From NCBI GenBank assembly GCA_964252015.1, contig CAXULW010000013.1:1-64000 (forward strand): 64,000 nucleotides of DNA. Reading direction: 5' to 3'. The position numbers and the translations under genes are program-made. The notes under the pieces are model-generated. The model saw only the letters and a program-made list of their open reading frames with translations. It made no database searches and was not told the DNA's origin. This DNA comes from CAXSBR01 sp964252015. GTDB taxonomy: Bacteria > Actinomycetota > Actinomycetes > Mycobacteriales > Jatrophihabitantaceae. Shown here piece after piece: positions 42,136-50,978 of this stretch (positions are counted from its first letter, which is position 1; every line of letters begins with the position of its first letter).

Positions 42136-42348
42136 TCATGACGCAGCTGGGGAGCGGACGCGGCGGACAAGGGCCACGACCGCGAGCGCGACGAGGGCAA
42201 GGATGCCAGCAACGGCGAGGAAGAAGAACCCGACGCTGACGTGGTGTTTGAGGCCGCCGTGGTCGGCACCGAAGAAGGCGTTCTCGAGTATCCCGATCAC
42301 GACGGCAGCTACCGCGATCAGGACATAGGGGCGAAGAGGTCGGTTCAT
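42136..42348 (-). CDS. Small two-helix membrane protein
   Basis: This 70-residue protein has two hydrophobic segments (about residues 7-23, YVLIAVAAVVIGILENA, and 36-59, FFFLAVAGILALVALAVVALV) joined by a His/Gly-rich loop (ADHGGLKHH). The ATG at 42348 has a GGAGGA ribosome site at good spacing. It is divergent from the histidine kinase that follows. No function is recognised; a partner or target of that two-component system is possible. Confidence 0.7.
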   Translation of the reverse strand: MNRPLRPYVLIAVAAVVIGILENAFFGADHGGLKHHVSVGFFFLAVAGILALVALAVVALVRRVRSPAAS

Positions 42349-42542
42349 GTCATCCTCCGAAGGACGCTCGCCGCGGCGTGTCCGCGGTCGCTGCAAAGCA
42401 AAGCCGCTGCCGTGCCGGTCGCGAATCGGCCGTGCGGCTGGACTTGCCTACGCCACGTGGCGTCTGGAACCGCCCATACGAGGGACTCGGCATCGGCCGT
42501 GCGGGCGACGCCACGGACCGAACCCCGACGTACGGTGTCGCG

Positions 42543-43709
42543 GTGAGGAAGTCGCTGTCACGGTCGTGGACCGCGGCGCTGCGTCGTTACGGCGACCCGA
42601 TCGCGGCCGGCGTGTTCGCCCTGCTGTGGTCGACCGGGGTGGTGTCGGGCCCGATTCCGACCGGACACCGGGACTTGGCGGTGTTCGCGGTCTGCGGGCT
42701 GTTGCTCACTGTCCCGTTGGCGTGGCGACGACGTGCGCCGCAGCTCACGGCCCTGGTTGTCTACGGGGCCGGGCTGGCACAGGCGTTTCTGCGCTCGGCT
42801 GACCTGCCGATCGGGTTTGTCGTGACCAGTCTTATCGCGGGGTACTCACTGGGCGCCTACGCCCGGGGGCGGCGCGCGTGGATCACGTTCGCGGTGGTGC
42901 TGGTCGTCATCGGCGTCACCAACGTCCCGCACAATGACTCGGGCGTCGGCGGTCTGATTCTGACTCCCTTCGTGTTCTTCGTGGTGCCGTGGATGATTGG
43001 GCGCGTGGTCACCCGTCTCACGGCGGAACGCGGTGCGCTGCAGCGGCTGACGCTGCAGCTGGAACGAGAGCAGCAAGATGTTGCTCGCGCGTCGGTACTG
43101 GAGGAGCGCGCGCGGATCGCCCGTGAACTGCATGACATCGTCGCCCACAGCATCACCGTCATGGTCGTACAAGCCGGCGCCGCCGAGCAGTTCATCGACG
43201 TGAGCAGTCGAGCTCGCGAACCGCTCGAAGCGATCCGGTTGACGGGGCAGCAGGCGCTGGTCCAGATGCGCCACCTGCTCGGCGTCTTGCGCACCGACCA
43301 CGACGCTGGGGTGACGCTCGCGCCGCAGCCCGGCCTGGACAACATCGATTCACTCGTCGACGCGGCCCGCCTGTCCGGCCTGAACGTCACCGTGGACAGG
43401 AAGGGTGAACCGGTGCCGCTACCTCCGGGTGTCGATGTCGCGGCCTATCGGGTGGTGCAGGAGTCGTTCAGCAACGTCCGCAAACACTCTCACGCCCGGT
43501 CAGCGGCAGTGACACTTCACTACGAACCCGGCTGCCTCACCATCGAAGTCGGCGACGACGGCATCGGCGGGCACGACGGCGCCGGCGCGGACGGGCACGG
43601 GCTCATCGGTATGCGCGAACGCGTTTCCCTCTACGGCGGCCGGTTCGAGTGCGGCCCACGAACCGGCGGAGGGTGGCGGGTATGGGCTCAGCTACCGCTG
43701 ACGGCATGA
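42543..43709 (+). CDS. NarL-system sensor histidine kinase (HisKA_3)
   Basis: This 388-residue kinase has about five to six membrane segments in residues 15-155. A coiled helix and the HisKA_3 dimerisation box follow (RARIARELHDIVAHSITVMV, phospho-acceptor His), then a HATPase domain (ESFSNVRKHSH, VGDDGIGG, GHGLIGMRERVSLYGG). This is a typical actinobacterial membrane-anchored kinase with an unknown signal. The GTG start at 42543 begins just before the first membrane segment; the ribosome site is weak. Its gene overlaps that of its response regulator. Confidence 0.88.
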   Translation: MRKSLSRSWTAALRRYGDPIAAGVFALLWSTGVVSGPIPTGHRDLAVFAVCGLLLTVPLAWRRRAPQLTALVVYGAGLAQAFLRSADLPIGFVVTSLIAGYSLGAYARGRRAWITFAVVLVVIGVTNVPHNDSGVGGLILTPFVFFVVPWMIGRVVTRLTAERGALQRLTLQLEREQQDVARASVLEERARIARELHDIVAHSITVMVVQAGAAEQFIDVSSRAREPLEAIRLTGQQALVQMRHLLGVLRTDHDAGVTLAPQPGLDNIDSLVDAARLSGLNVTVDRKGEPVPLPPGVDVAAYRVVQESFSNVRKHSHARSAAVTLHYEPGCLTIEVGDDGIGGHDGAGADGHGLIGMRERVSLYGGRFECGPRTGGGWRVWAQLPLTA

Positions 43710-44383
43710 TCCGGCTGGTCATCGCCGATGACCAGGCCCTGGTCCGCAGCGGATTCGCGATGATCCTCAACGCCCAACCCGACATCGAGGTTGTCGGAGA
43801 AGCGGCCGACGGTGAACAGGCCCTCCAGCTAGCCCGCCAACTCCGCCCCGACATCATCCTGATGGATGTCCGCATGCCGCGCCTGGACGGTATAGCCGCG
43901 ACCCGCGAACTGCTCGCCACCGCCGTCACCGCGGCACCAAAGGTGCTCATGCTTACTACCTTCGACCTCGACGCCTACGTCTACGAGGCCCTGCGCGCCG
44001 GAGCCAGCGGCTTTCTGCTCAAAGACGTGTCACCCGATGACCTCATCCGGGCCGTTCACACGGTCCTCGGCGGAGAGGCGCTCCTGGCGCCGAGCATCAT
44101 GCGCCGAATGATCGACGACTTCCTCACCCGACCGCTGCCCACATCCGAACGACCGCCCCGCCTGCAAGACCTCACCCACCGTGAAACGGAGATCCTCGTC
44201 GCGCTCGCGCGCGGACTATCCAACGCCGAGATCGCAGAGGGGCTGCACCTCTCCCCGGCCACCATCAAAACCCACGTCGCCCGGATCCTCACCAAACTCG
44301 ACGTGCGCGACCGCGTTCAAGCAGCAATCACCGCCTACGAAACCGGACTCGTCCGACCCGGCGACACCGACCAAACAACCTAA
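43682..44383 (+). CDS. NarL/FixJ-type response regulator
   Basis: This 233-residue regulator has a receiver (LVIADDQALVRSGF, phospho-acceptor Asp in IILMDVRMPRLDG, LLKDV) and a C-terminal LuxR helix-turn-helix (LTHRETEILVALARGLSNAEIAEGLHLSPATIKTH). The ATG at 43682 has the best ribosome site (GGAGGG, 8 nt). The ATG at 43706, which forms an ATGA overlap with the kinase stop, is the alternative. It should be phosphorylated by the upstream kinase. Confidence 0.93.
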   Translation: MGSATADGMIRLVIADDQALVRSGFAMILNAQPDIEVVGEAADGEQALQLARQLRPDIILMDVRMPRLDGIAATRELLATAVTAAPKVLMLTTFDLDAYVYEALRAGASGFLLKDVSPDDLIRAVHTVLGGEALLAPSIMRRMIDDFLTRPLPTSERPPRLQDLTHRETEILVALARGLSNAEIAEGLHLSPATIKTHVARILTKLDVRDRVQAAITAYETGLVRPGDTDQTT

Positions 44384-44525
44384 GGCTCGCCCAACCCACC
44401 GACGAGCGACACGGGTTCAGCGAAGTGCTCTCATCGAACGCGCCGCGCGGCCCGGAGCCGAACCGTCCGGTCGAGGTCCCCGCCGCCGCTGAAGGAGCCG
44501 CCATCGTCAAGGTGCGACACGAGCC

Positions 44526-44545
44526 CGTCTGACCAGCGTCAGACG
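44526..44545. terminator. Perfect 8-bp hairpin after the response regulator
   Basis: CGTCTGAC-N4-GTCAGACG forms a perfect hairpin between the response regulator and the TetR fragment on the opposite strand. No T-tract follows. It could end transcription from the two-component operon. Confidence 0.45.
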
Positions 44546-44573
44546 TCCGGTAAGCGGTGCCCGCTCATGCCGG

Positions 44574-44852
44574 TCAGGGCGGGTCAGGGGCGAGAAGCTG
44601 GCTGGCGAGGAGCTGTTGGAAGAACTCGGTGCATCGGCGGTGTGACCAGCCGCGCGCCGAGAGTCCTTGGTAGACCTCGGGGCTGAAGAGCGCGGCATAG
44701 ATGTCGGTGGCGGCCCGGATAATCAATCCGTGTCGCAGGCCCGGGGGCTTGCCGATGACGACCTTGAGCTGTTCGGGCAGAGACTGGATCCGGCGTTCCT
44801 CGTTCAGTTCCATGAAACCGACCGCGTCGGGATCGCCGGCCGAGCCGCGCAT
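44574..44852 (-). pseudogene. TetR-family regulator, C-terminal fragment
   Basis: The reading frame encodes VGFMELNEERRIQSLPEQL, AATDIYAALFSPEVYQGL and ARGWSHRRCTEFFQQLLA, a pattern typical of the ligand-binding C terminus of TetR regulators (LSPEVYxxLxxxRGW). No helix-turn-helix precedes it; upstream sequence switches to coding bias on the other strand. It is probably a 5-prime-truncated relic. Confidence 0.55.
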
Positions 44853-44943
44853 TGCGGGGAGCAGCGGGGCGACGCGCTGGAGGATCTGCGTCCCGAACTC
44901 AACGCAGATCTGCTCGCTTCTATACCGGCCGCAGTTACGCTGC

Positions 44944-45201
44944 GAAACTCAGCTGCTGGGCGTGCCGCACGTCCCGTTCCGCCGGGCAGCGGAGTTCAAC
45001 GGCCAGAATCTGGCCGAGCACTTTCCCGAGGTCGACAAGCTCAAGGGCCCGAAGCGGGTTGCCTTCGACGTGGAAAAGATCTTCTTCGCCACCATTCCCG
45101 GGCACTACGCGGACATCGTGGAACTGCACGCCCGTTTCCCGTTCGTGCGTGCCAGCCTGACCGAAGCGCGTGATCACGAACCAAATTCGTTTCGTGCCTG
45201 A
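44944..45201 (+). pseudogene. Unidentified gene fragment
   Basis: From about 44944 the plus strand has strong coding bias in one frame (LLGVPHVPFRRAAEF, LAEHFPEVDKLKGPKRVAFD, VEKIFFATIPGHYADIV, LHARFPFVRASL). Sequence upstream in that frame is not coding-like and no start is evident. I do not recognise the family. Facing the TetR fragment, it suggests a deletion or inversion joint near 44860-44940. The remainder of 44384-45355 holds only the hairpin at 44526. Confidence 0.4.
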
Positions 45202-45355
45202 GCCGGACCCGACTACCAACGCCGTCGGCGTCGGGTATCCACTGGACGAGTCGTTACCGCGTGGCACCATCGAGTGACCCGACTTGCGGCCGTTCTGACT
45301 TACCCGAGTGGGTCAGTGTCAGTAACCACCACAAACCGTGGAAGGGGGCTTCGCG

Positions 45356-46024
45356 GTGGCGCAACCCGGGCTCGGGGCGACCCGTACGGAGGTGGCCCGA
45401 CCGCCGTCGCTGCTCGTCGGGTCGGCTGGGTCGGGCGGGGCGTTCGTCGTGCTCGCGTTACTGGTTGCACTGAAGTGGTCCCCGCTCATGCGCTTCGACC
45501 GCGCGCGAATGCTCGAACTGAATCACCTCGACGGCCGAAGTCCGGCGTTTGTCGACGCTGCGCGAGGTGTCTCGACGGTCGCGTCGACCACGGGTTGGCT
45601 CGTCGTGCTCGGTGCGGCGGCGCTGTGGCTGCTCGCGCGCCGTCGCTGGCGCTCGGCCGGGTTCGTGGCCGTCACGGGTTTCGGCAGCCCCGTCCTGAAC
45701 ACGGTTCTCAAGGACGTGGTCCAGCGGCCTCGTCCGGTGTTCGCGCAACCGATTGCCGGGGCCCACGATTGGTCGTTCCCCAGTGCGCACACCCAGGCCG
45801 CGACCGTCGGGTGCGCCGTCCTGCTCGTCGTCGTCCTGCCGTCCCTGGGCCGGGTGGCCGGGCGGTGGGCGGTGGCGGGGGGAGTCGCGGTGGTGACCGC
45901 GGTGGGGCTGTCGCGGATGTCGCTCGGCGTGCACTATCCCTCGGACGTGGCGGCGGCGGTCCTGGGCGGATTGGCCTGGACGTTGTTCACCGCCTGGGTT
46001 CTGCAGGTGGCACCGCGCCGCTGA
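45356..46024 (+). CDS. PAP2-family membrane phosphatase
   Basis: This 222-residue integral membrane phosphatase has the three acid-phosphatase motifs: KDVVQRPRP, PSAHT and SRMSLGVHYPSD. Five or six transmembrane helices surround them. Members dephosphorylate lipid phosphates such as undecaprenyl diphosphate or phosphatidic acid on the outer face. The GTG at 45356 was preferred over one at 45338 because GGAAGGGGG lies 7 nt before it. Confidence 0.88.
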   Translation: MAQPGLGATRTEVARPPSLLVGSAGSGGAFVVLALLVALKWSPLMRFDRARMLELNHLDGRSPAFVDAARGVSTVASTTGWLVVLGAAALWLLARRRWRSAGFVAVTGFGSPVLNTVLKDVVQRPRPVFAQPIAGAHDWSFPSAHTQAATVGCAVLLVVVLPSLGRVAGRWAVAGGVAVVTAVGLSRMSLGVHYPSDVAAAVLGGLAWTLFTAWVLQVAPRR

Positions 46025-46034
46025 CCACCGGCCG

Positions 46035-46048
46035 GCGGCTCGAGCCGC
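46035..46048. terminator. 14-bp palindrome between convergent genes
   Basis: GCGGCTCGAGCCGC is a perfect palindrome in the 29-bp gap between the PAP2 gene and the helicase gene, which converge. It may help end both transcripts; there is no T-tract. Confidence 0.35.
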
Positions 46049-46053
46049 TGCGA

Positions 46054-48051
46054 TCAGTCGAACAGCTCCTGCAGGCTGGGTAGGACGACGGCGGGCAGCG
46101 CGCCGGGTGCTCGCGGTGCGGGTTGGCCGTGGACGGTCTGATCGCGGTCGACGGCGGCGAGCGCGTCCGCGGTCAGGAACCGGCTGTGCTGGGCGTAGAC
46201 GTGCCGGTCGCGGTATGCCGTCGTGTGCAGACGGGTCGGGGTGTAGATGGTGAGCGCGTCACGGGCCCGCGTGACGGCGACGTAGAACAGGCGGTGTTCC
46301 TCGTCGAGACCATCAGGGTCGGTCAGGGCCATGTCGGACGGGAACGCGCCGTCGACGGCGTGGACGAGGTGCACGCGGGGCCATTCCAGGCCCTTGGCCG
46401 AGTGGACGGTGCTCAGCGTCAGGTAGTCGTCGTCGAGGCGCGGCGGCTTGGCGTAGTCGGTGCTGGCCGCGGCCGGGTCCAGGGTGAGTTCGGCGACGAA
46501 TCCCGCCAGGTCGGGGCAGGTCGCGGCGGCGGCGGCGAGCCGGTCGAGGTCCTCGGCCCGCAGCGCCCCGTCGAGGTAGTGGGCCTGGACCAGCGGGCGC
46601 AGCAGCTGCAGGCACGTCTGCACCTGGTCGACCACTGCGGCGTGGGCGCGGGCCTGGTCGACGCCGGTCAAGGACGTGGTCAAGGCGGTGCGCGCCCGGG
46701 CCGGCGCCGCAGCGACGACCGTGCCCACGTCGGCGTCATCGCCGAGCAGGAGCGGGACCAGCGTGCGGGCGCGGGCCTTGCCGATGCTGGCGTGCAGTTG
46801 CAGGAGCCGGAACCAGGCGACCTCGTCGCGGGTGTTGGTGAGCAGGCGCAGCACGGCCAGGAGATCTTTGACGTGGGCGGTGTCGATGAACCGCAGCCCG
46901 CCGTACTTCACGTACGGGATGCGCCGGTAGGTCAGTTCGACCTCCAGTTCCCGGCTGTGCCCGGCCGCGCGCATCAGCACGGCCTGCTCGCGCAGGGGCT
47001 GCCCGTCCTCGTGCGTCTGCAGCACCGCCTCGGCCACCGCGCGGGCTTGGGCGTCGGCGTCGTAGCACGCGACCAACCGCGGGCGGGTCCGGTGTCCGGT
47101 GCGGTCCGCGCGCAGGGTGATCCGCTGGTCGCCGTCGCCGGGGCGGACGACGTTGGCCAGATCCAGCAACGGCTGAACCGAGCGGAAATTGCGTTCCAAG
47201 CGCATCACCGTCGCCTGCGGCAGGGTGGCGGCCAGCTCGAGCAGGTGACCGGAGCGGGCACCGCGGAACCCGTAGACGGCCTGGGCGTCGTCACCGACCA
47301 CGGTCAAGCCGACCCCGTCGGGACGCAGTCCGGCGACGATGTCGACCTGGATCTGGTTCACGTCCTGGTACTCGTCGACCAGCACGTGGTCCCAGCGGGA
47401 GCGCAGGCGTGCCCCGATCACCGGGTCGGCCAGCAGCTGCCGCCAGGCCAGCAGCAGGTCGTCGAAATCGAGCAGGCCCGAGGCCCGCTTGCGCGCCACG
47501 AATGCCTTCAACAGCAGGGAGATCTGCTCCGCGCACCAGATCCAGGCCGGGAATTCGGCGGTGAGCACCTCGCGCACGGGACGGTTGTTGTTCACCGCGC
47601 GCGTGTACACGTCGGCCAGGGTCTGCCCGCTGGGCCGCCGGGTCTCGGTACCGGTGAGGCCGTGCTCGTCACGGAGCAGATCGAGCAGGTCGACCACGTC
47701 CGCGGCGTCGAGCACCGACACCGCGGACAGACCCAACTGCTCGGCGTGCTCGGCGACGAGTCGGTGCGCGACCGCGTGAAACGTGCCGCTCCACACGCGT
47801 CCCGCGGCCGCCCGGTCCGGGCCGAACTGCGCGGCCCGGGCGGTCATGTCTGCCGCCGCCCGCCGGGTGAAGGTCAGCAGCAGGATCTTTTCCGCGGGCG
47901 CGCCGCGCTCGATCAGGCTGGCCACCCGACTGGTCAACACCCGGGTCTTGCCGGTCCCGGCACCGGCGAGCACGATCAACGGCCCCGTGCCGTGAACGAC
48001 CGCGGCCCGCTGTGCGTCGTCCAACCCGTCTGCCCAATCGCTGCCGAACAC
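46054..48051 (-). CDS. UvrD/PcrA-like superfamily 1 DNA helicase
   Basis: This 665-residue helicase has Q-motif-like LDDAQRAAVVHG, Walker A VLAGAGTGKTRVL, motif II VDEYQDVNQIQ, motif III VVGDDAQAVYGFRGA, motif V STVHSAKGLEWPRVHLV and motif VI FYVAVTRARDAL. It unwinds DNA 3-prime to 5-prime in repair or replication restart. It lacks a visible C-terminal HRDC or nuclease domain and is shorter than typical UvrD1/PcrA (about 750 residues). The GTG at 48051 is the only start near the conserved N terminus; its ribosome site is weak. It is divergent from a DUF1905 gene. Confidence 0.88.
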   Translation of the reverse strand: MFGSDWADGLDDAQRAAVVHGTGPLIVLAGAGTGKTRVLTSRVASLIERGAPAEKILLLTFTRRAAADMTARAAQFGPDRAAAGRVWSGTFHAVAHRLVAEHAEQLGLSAVSVLDAADVVDLLDLLRDEHGLTGTETRRPSGQTLADVYTRAVNNNRPVREVLTAEFPAWIWCAEQISLLLKAFVARKRASGLLDFDDLLLAWRQLLADPVIGARLRSRWDHVLVDEYQDVNQIQVDIVAGLRPDGVGLTVVGDDAQAVYGFRGARSGHLLELAATLPQATVMRLERNFRSVQPLLDLANVVRPGDGDQRITLRADRTGHRTRPRLVACYDADAQARAVAEAVLQTHEDGQPLREQAVLMRAAGHSRELEVELTYRRIPYVKYGGLRFIDTAHVKDLLAVLRLLTNTRDEVAWFRLLQLHASIGKARARTLVPLLLGDDADVGTVVAAAPARARTALTTSLTGVDQARAHAAVVDQVQTCLQLLRPLVQAHYLDGALRAEDLDRLAAAAATCPDLAGFVAELTLDPAAASTDYAKPPRLDDDYLTLSTVHSAKGLEWPRVHLVHAVDGAFPSDMALTDPDGLDEEHRLFYVAVTRARDALTIYTPTRLHTTAYRDRHVYAQHSRFLTADALAAVDRDQTVHGQPAPRAPGALPAVVLPSLQELFD

Positions 48052-48126
48052 CCGTTCGACAATAGCGGGAGTCGTCGCTACGTCACGGCGCCACGCCCGG
48101 CCCGCTGCGCGTATATCGTGTCGCGG

Positions 48127-48453
48127 GTGGACAGCCAGTTCAGTGCCGAGATGTGGCAATGGCGCGGGCCATCGCCGTTCTACTGGCTGACCGTGCCCGA
48201 GGAAAGTTGCGCCTACGTGCGGGCCGAGGCCACCGAGGCCACCTACGGCTGGGGAGCCATCCCGGTACGTGCCCGCATTGGCACCACCGAGTGGGAGACC
48301 TCGCTGCTGCCGAAGGACGGCGGGTACCTCCTGCCGGTCAAGACGGCGGTCCGAAAGCGGGAAGGGGTTGACGACGGCGACCTGGTCACCGTCGCCCTGA
48401 GCGTCGCCCCCCGCGGCGGTCGGCGAGCCAACGGCACCGGCCCGACCTGCTGA
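48127..48453 (+). CDS. DUF1905 protein
   Basis: This 108-residue beta-rich protein matches DUF1905: FSAEMWQWRGPSPFYWLTVPEE, TYGWGAIPVRARIG, TSLLPKDGGYLLPVKTAVRK and GDLVTVALSV. The family is small and uncharacterised. The start may be this GTG or one at 48118. A possible -10 box (TATATC) just upstream suggests a leaderless or very short leader mRNA. Confidence 0.82.
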   Translation: MDSQFSAEMWQWRGPSPFYWLTVPEESCAYVRAEATEATYGWGAIPVRARIGTTEWETSLLPKDGGYLLPVKTAVRKREGVDDGDLVTVALSVAPRGGRRANGTGPTC

Positions 48454-48712
48454 TCGCGCGCCGGTGGGCAGCCGAGCGTTCCCAGCCCGCCGAAGTAGGG
48501 CGCACACTCGAGGCCCGGTGCGAGACGAGGTTCCCATGCGAACCGATGCGTTCCGTCAGGGCAGGGTGTTGAGGCGTGACCAGCCGCTTCCTCGAACCGC
48601 TATCGTGATCAGGGTTGAGACCTCAGCCAGTCCGGGACCGGTGGCTTCCACCAGCATCGTGAGCAGTGTGCTTGAGCCGGGCACCCCGTGACCGTCGAAC
48701 GGCTGGGTCACC

Positions 48713-49819
48713 ATGATCAATCTCGAAGCGCTTGCTCCGGTCGAGCAGCAACTCACCCCAACTCTGTGTCCCCTGGAGCAAACCGGGGCCGCGTCACCGG
48801 GCCGCGGCAGTGACTACGCGCAGCTATGCCGCCTGGTCCGCGACGCGGGCCTGCTGAGGCGTCGACCAGCGCGTTACGGTGCGCGGATCGCCGCAACGTT
48901 GGCGTTCTACGCAGCCACGTGGGTCGTGATCGTCCTCGTCGGTGACTCGTGGTGGCAGCTGCTGACCGCCGTCGTCCTAGGCGTGGCGGTCACCCAGGTC
49001 GCGTTCCTCGGCCACGACGCCGGCCACCTGCAGATCTTCGCCACCCGTCGCGCCAACGACCGGTTCGGTCAGCTGATGAGCGCGATCACCGGGCTCAGCT
49101 TCGGCTGGTGGGTGGGCAAACATACCCGCCACCACGCCAACCCCAACAAAGAGGATCACGACCCCGACATCGGCGACGGTGTATTCGCGTTCACCACCAC
49201 CCAGATCGCCGCGCGCACCGGGGGACTGGGTCGCGTCCTCGCGGCCCGACAGGCGTGGCTGTTCTTCCCCCTGCTCACCTTCGAGGGCTACAACCTGCGC
49301 GTGGCCAGCCTGCTGTCGCTACGGTCGGCCGGGCAACGCAGCACCCGGGGCGGCAACCGAGCCGTCGAGCTGACCATGTGGATCATGAACATCGTGGTGT
49401 ACTGCACCGCGCTGCTGCTGATCATGTCTCCGGTGACGGCGCTGGCGTTCGTCGCCGTACACCAAGGTGTGTGGGGTTTCTACATGGGCTGCTCGTTCGC
49501 GCCGAGTCACAAGGGCATGCCGATCATCGCCGCCGAGGAGGACGTCGACTTCCTTCGCCGCCAGGTGCTGACCTCACGCGACGTCCGCGGCGGGGTGTTC
49601 ACCGATCTTCTGCTGGGCGGGTTGAACTATCAGATCGAACACCACTTGTTCCCCAGCATGCCGCGCGCGAACCTCCGGCGCGCTCAAGAGCTGACGCGTG
49701 CTTACTGCGCCGACCGTAACGTCGCCTATTGCCAAACCAGCCTGCTCGGTTCCTACCTCGCCGCCCTACGTCACCTCAACACCCTTGGCGCTCCCCTACG
49801 AGGTCACAACCGGTCGTGA
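48713..49819 (+). CDS. Fatty acid desaturase
   Basis: This 368-residue membrane desaturase has three histidine boxes: HDAGH, HTRHHANPN and QIEHHLFP, the last of the type found in acyl-lipid front-end desaturases. Four membrane segments lie at about 60-95 and 215-250. It introduces a double bond into membrane fatty acids using a di-iron centre and an external electron donor, none of which is encoded nearby. A hairpin follows the stop directly. Confidence 0.9.
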   Translation: MINLEALAPVEQQLTPTLCPLEQTGAASPGRGSDYAQLCRLVRDAGLLRRRPARYGARIAATLAFYAATWVVIVLVGDSWWQLLTAVVLGVAVTQVAFLGHDAGHLQIFATRRANDRFGQLMSAITGLSFGWWVGKHTRHHANPNKEDHDPDIGDGVFAFTTTQIAARTGGLGRVLAARQAWLFFPLLTFEGYNLRVASLLSLRSAGQRSTRGGNRAVELTMWIMNIVVYCTALLLIMSPVTALAFVAVHQGVWGFYMGCSFAPSHKGMPIIAAEEDVDFLRRQVLTSRDVRGGVFTDLLLGGLNYQIEHHLFPSMPRANLRRAQELTRAYCADRNVAYCQTSLLGSYLAALRHLNTLGAPLRGHNRS

Positions 49820-49820
49820 G

Positions 49821-49846
49821 CCCAAGCTTTCGGCAGCGATCTTGGG
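49821..49846 (+). terminator. Hairpin directly after the desaturase stop
   Basis: CCCAAG (49821-49826) pairs with CTTGGG (49841-49846) around a 14-nt loop, starting 2 nt after the stop codon. A second weaker stem (ACACCGGA with TCCGGGTG) lies near 49890-49915. The rest of 49820-49970 holds no gene. Confidence 0.4.
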
Positions 49847-49970
49847 TTGGTAGTCTCGATGCCGGTTAGGACATAGCCAGCCCGGCAACACCGGATCACC
49901 GCTGGTTCCGGGTGCTGAGCGAGCCGCTCGCGCCGGGCATTACGGGCCACCCTGCGTATTCGGGATAGTC

Positions 49971-50180
49971 ATGTCACCCCCCTTTTCCTTTGGCGTACCC
50001 CCGGTATCCGGTCGTGCGCGCATCAGATGGACCAAAGCGGAAAGACGGCCGCAGACCCGGGAAGCTTCCGCGGAAGTGACCCCTGAACCCCTTTCCGAGG
50101 TCGACGTCGATGTGAAGCGCCGGTTCGACGCCCTCCGGGTTCGATCGCTGACAAAGCGTGCTGAGGCGAGAGACAGATGA
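49971..50180 (+). CDS. Small hypothetical protein
   Basis: This 69-residue reading frame ends by ATGA overlap with the next gene. The C-terminal half (SEVDVDVKRRFDALRVRSLTKRAEARD, residues about 41-67) is highly charged and likely helical; the N terminus is Pro-rich. Codon bias is moderate and the ribosome site is poor, so the main support is the overlap. It is not recognised. Confidence 0.4.
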   Translation: MSPPFSFGVPPVSGRARIRWTKAERRPQTREASAEVTPEPLSEVDVDVKRRFDALRVRSLTKRAEARDR

Positions 50181-50851
50181 ACCAGTTGCCAGACGCCCGC
50201 ACGGCCCTCGCGCAAACGCTGGAATCAGAGGCGAGCTGGTCGGTGCTGAAAGCCCACCAGTACCAGGACGACCGCACCGAGCGATGGGCCGCCGCTGCCC
50301 TCGCGTGTGCCGCCTACCTACGCGCGCGGCCCGATGATGATGACGAACGCGTCAACCGCATCGCGGCCGCCTGCGCGTGGAACCAATGGCAGGACGGCCT
50401 CCACCTCGGCAAGGATGCGTCACTGTGGGCGTCGCGATGCGAGCTGCCGCCCGAGCAGTTCCTCGACGCGCTGGCCATGGCCGCCGAGTCCGATGCCCAG
50501 CGCGACCATGACGATGCTCGCAAGCACGGCCACCCTGACGCTGACCAGGCCCTGCACGTGGAGAGTCGGCGCGACGGCGCGACTTGCGCGGCCATCCGGG
50601 CTATCCGAACGGCCCGGCGCGACAACGACGGGTGCGACGGCGCCGGGGACCCTGCGGCGCTGCTCACGTCGTGGCTGGGCCCGATCACCGACCCGGGTTA
50701 CCGGGCCCGGCAGGACGAGTTGATGGGCGCGGTGGTCGGCATCGCGCGCGCGCTGGCCGAGGTGATGGAGCAACTGGATCCCGGCCGCGCGGACACGGTA
50801 TTCGACACGGCTGCGGTCCAGGCGCAGGACGGAGTCGCCGCGCCACACTGA
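50177..50851 (+). CDS. Hypothetical protein
   Basis: This 224-residue, mostly helical cytoplasmic protein has WAAAALACAAYLRARPDDD near the N terminus. An Asp/His/Arg-rich middle (residues about 105-155) and a helical C terminus follow (DELMGAVVGIARALAEVMEQLD). Codon bias is good. It overlaps the preceding small frame by 4 nt and is 127 bp upstream of a secreted nuclease gene. I do not recognise the family. Confidence 0.7.
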   Translation: MNQLPDARTALAQTLESEASWSVLKAHQYQDDRTERWAAAALACAAYLRARPDDDDERVNRIAAACAWNQWQDGLHLGKDASLWASRCELPPEQFLDALAMAAESDAQRDHDDARKHGHPDADQALHVESRRDGATCAAIRAIRTARRDNDGCDGAGDPAALLTSWLGPITDPGYRARQDELMGAVVGIARALAEVMEQLDPGRADTVFDTAAVQAQDGVAAPH

Positions 50852-50978
50852 CCCCCGCCCCCGTCGTTCGGAGTTGGCCTTCGATCGAGTCGCGCTGCCC
50901 CGTGCGGTGTGATCAACTCTGGCCGTCGCGCACGCGAGCTCTTGTGGTTCGCGCGGCCGAGCCGACTCCGAGGGGCCA

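Noticed and set aside
46123..48126. Plus-strand frame opposite the UvrD-like helicase running into DUF1905
   Set aside because: Only the last 108 codons match a protein family; the rest is antisense to helicase motifs.
49940..50215. 91-codon minus-strand frame overlapping the gene at 50177
   Set aside because: It overlaps a better-supported plus-strand gene and has no motif or ribosome site.
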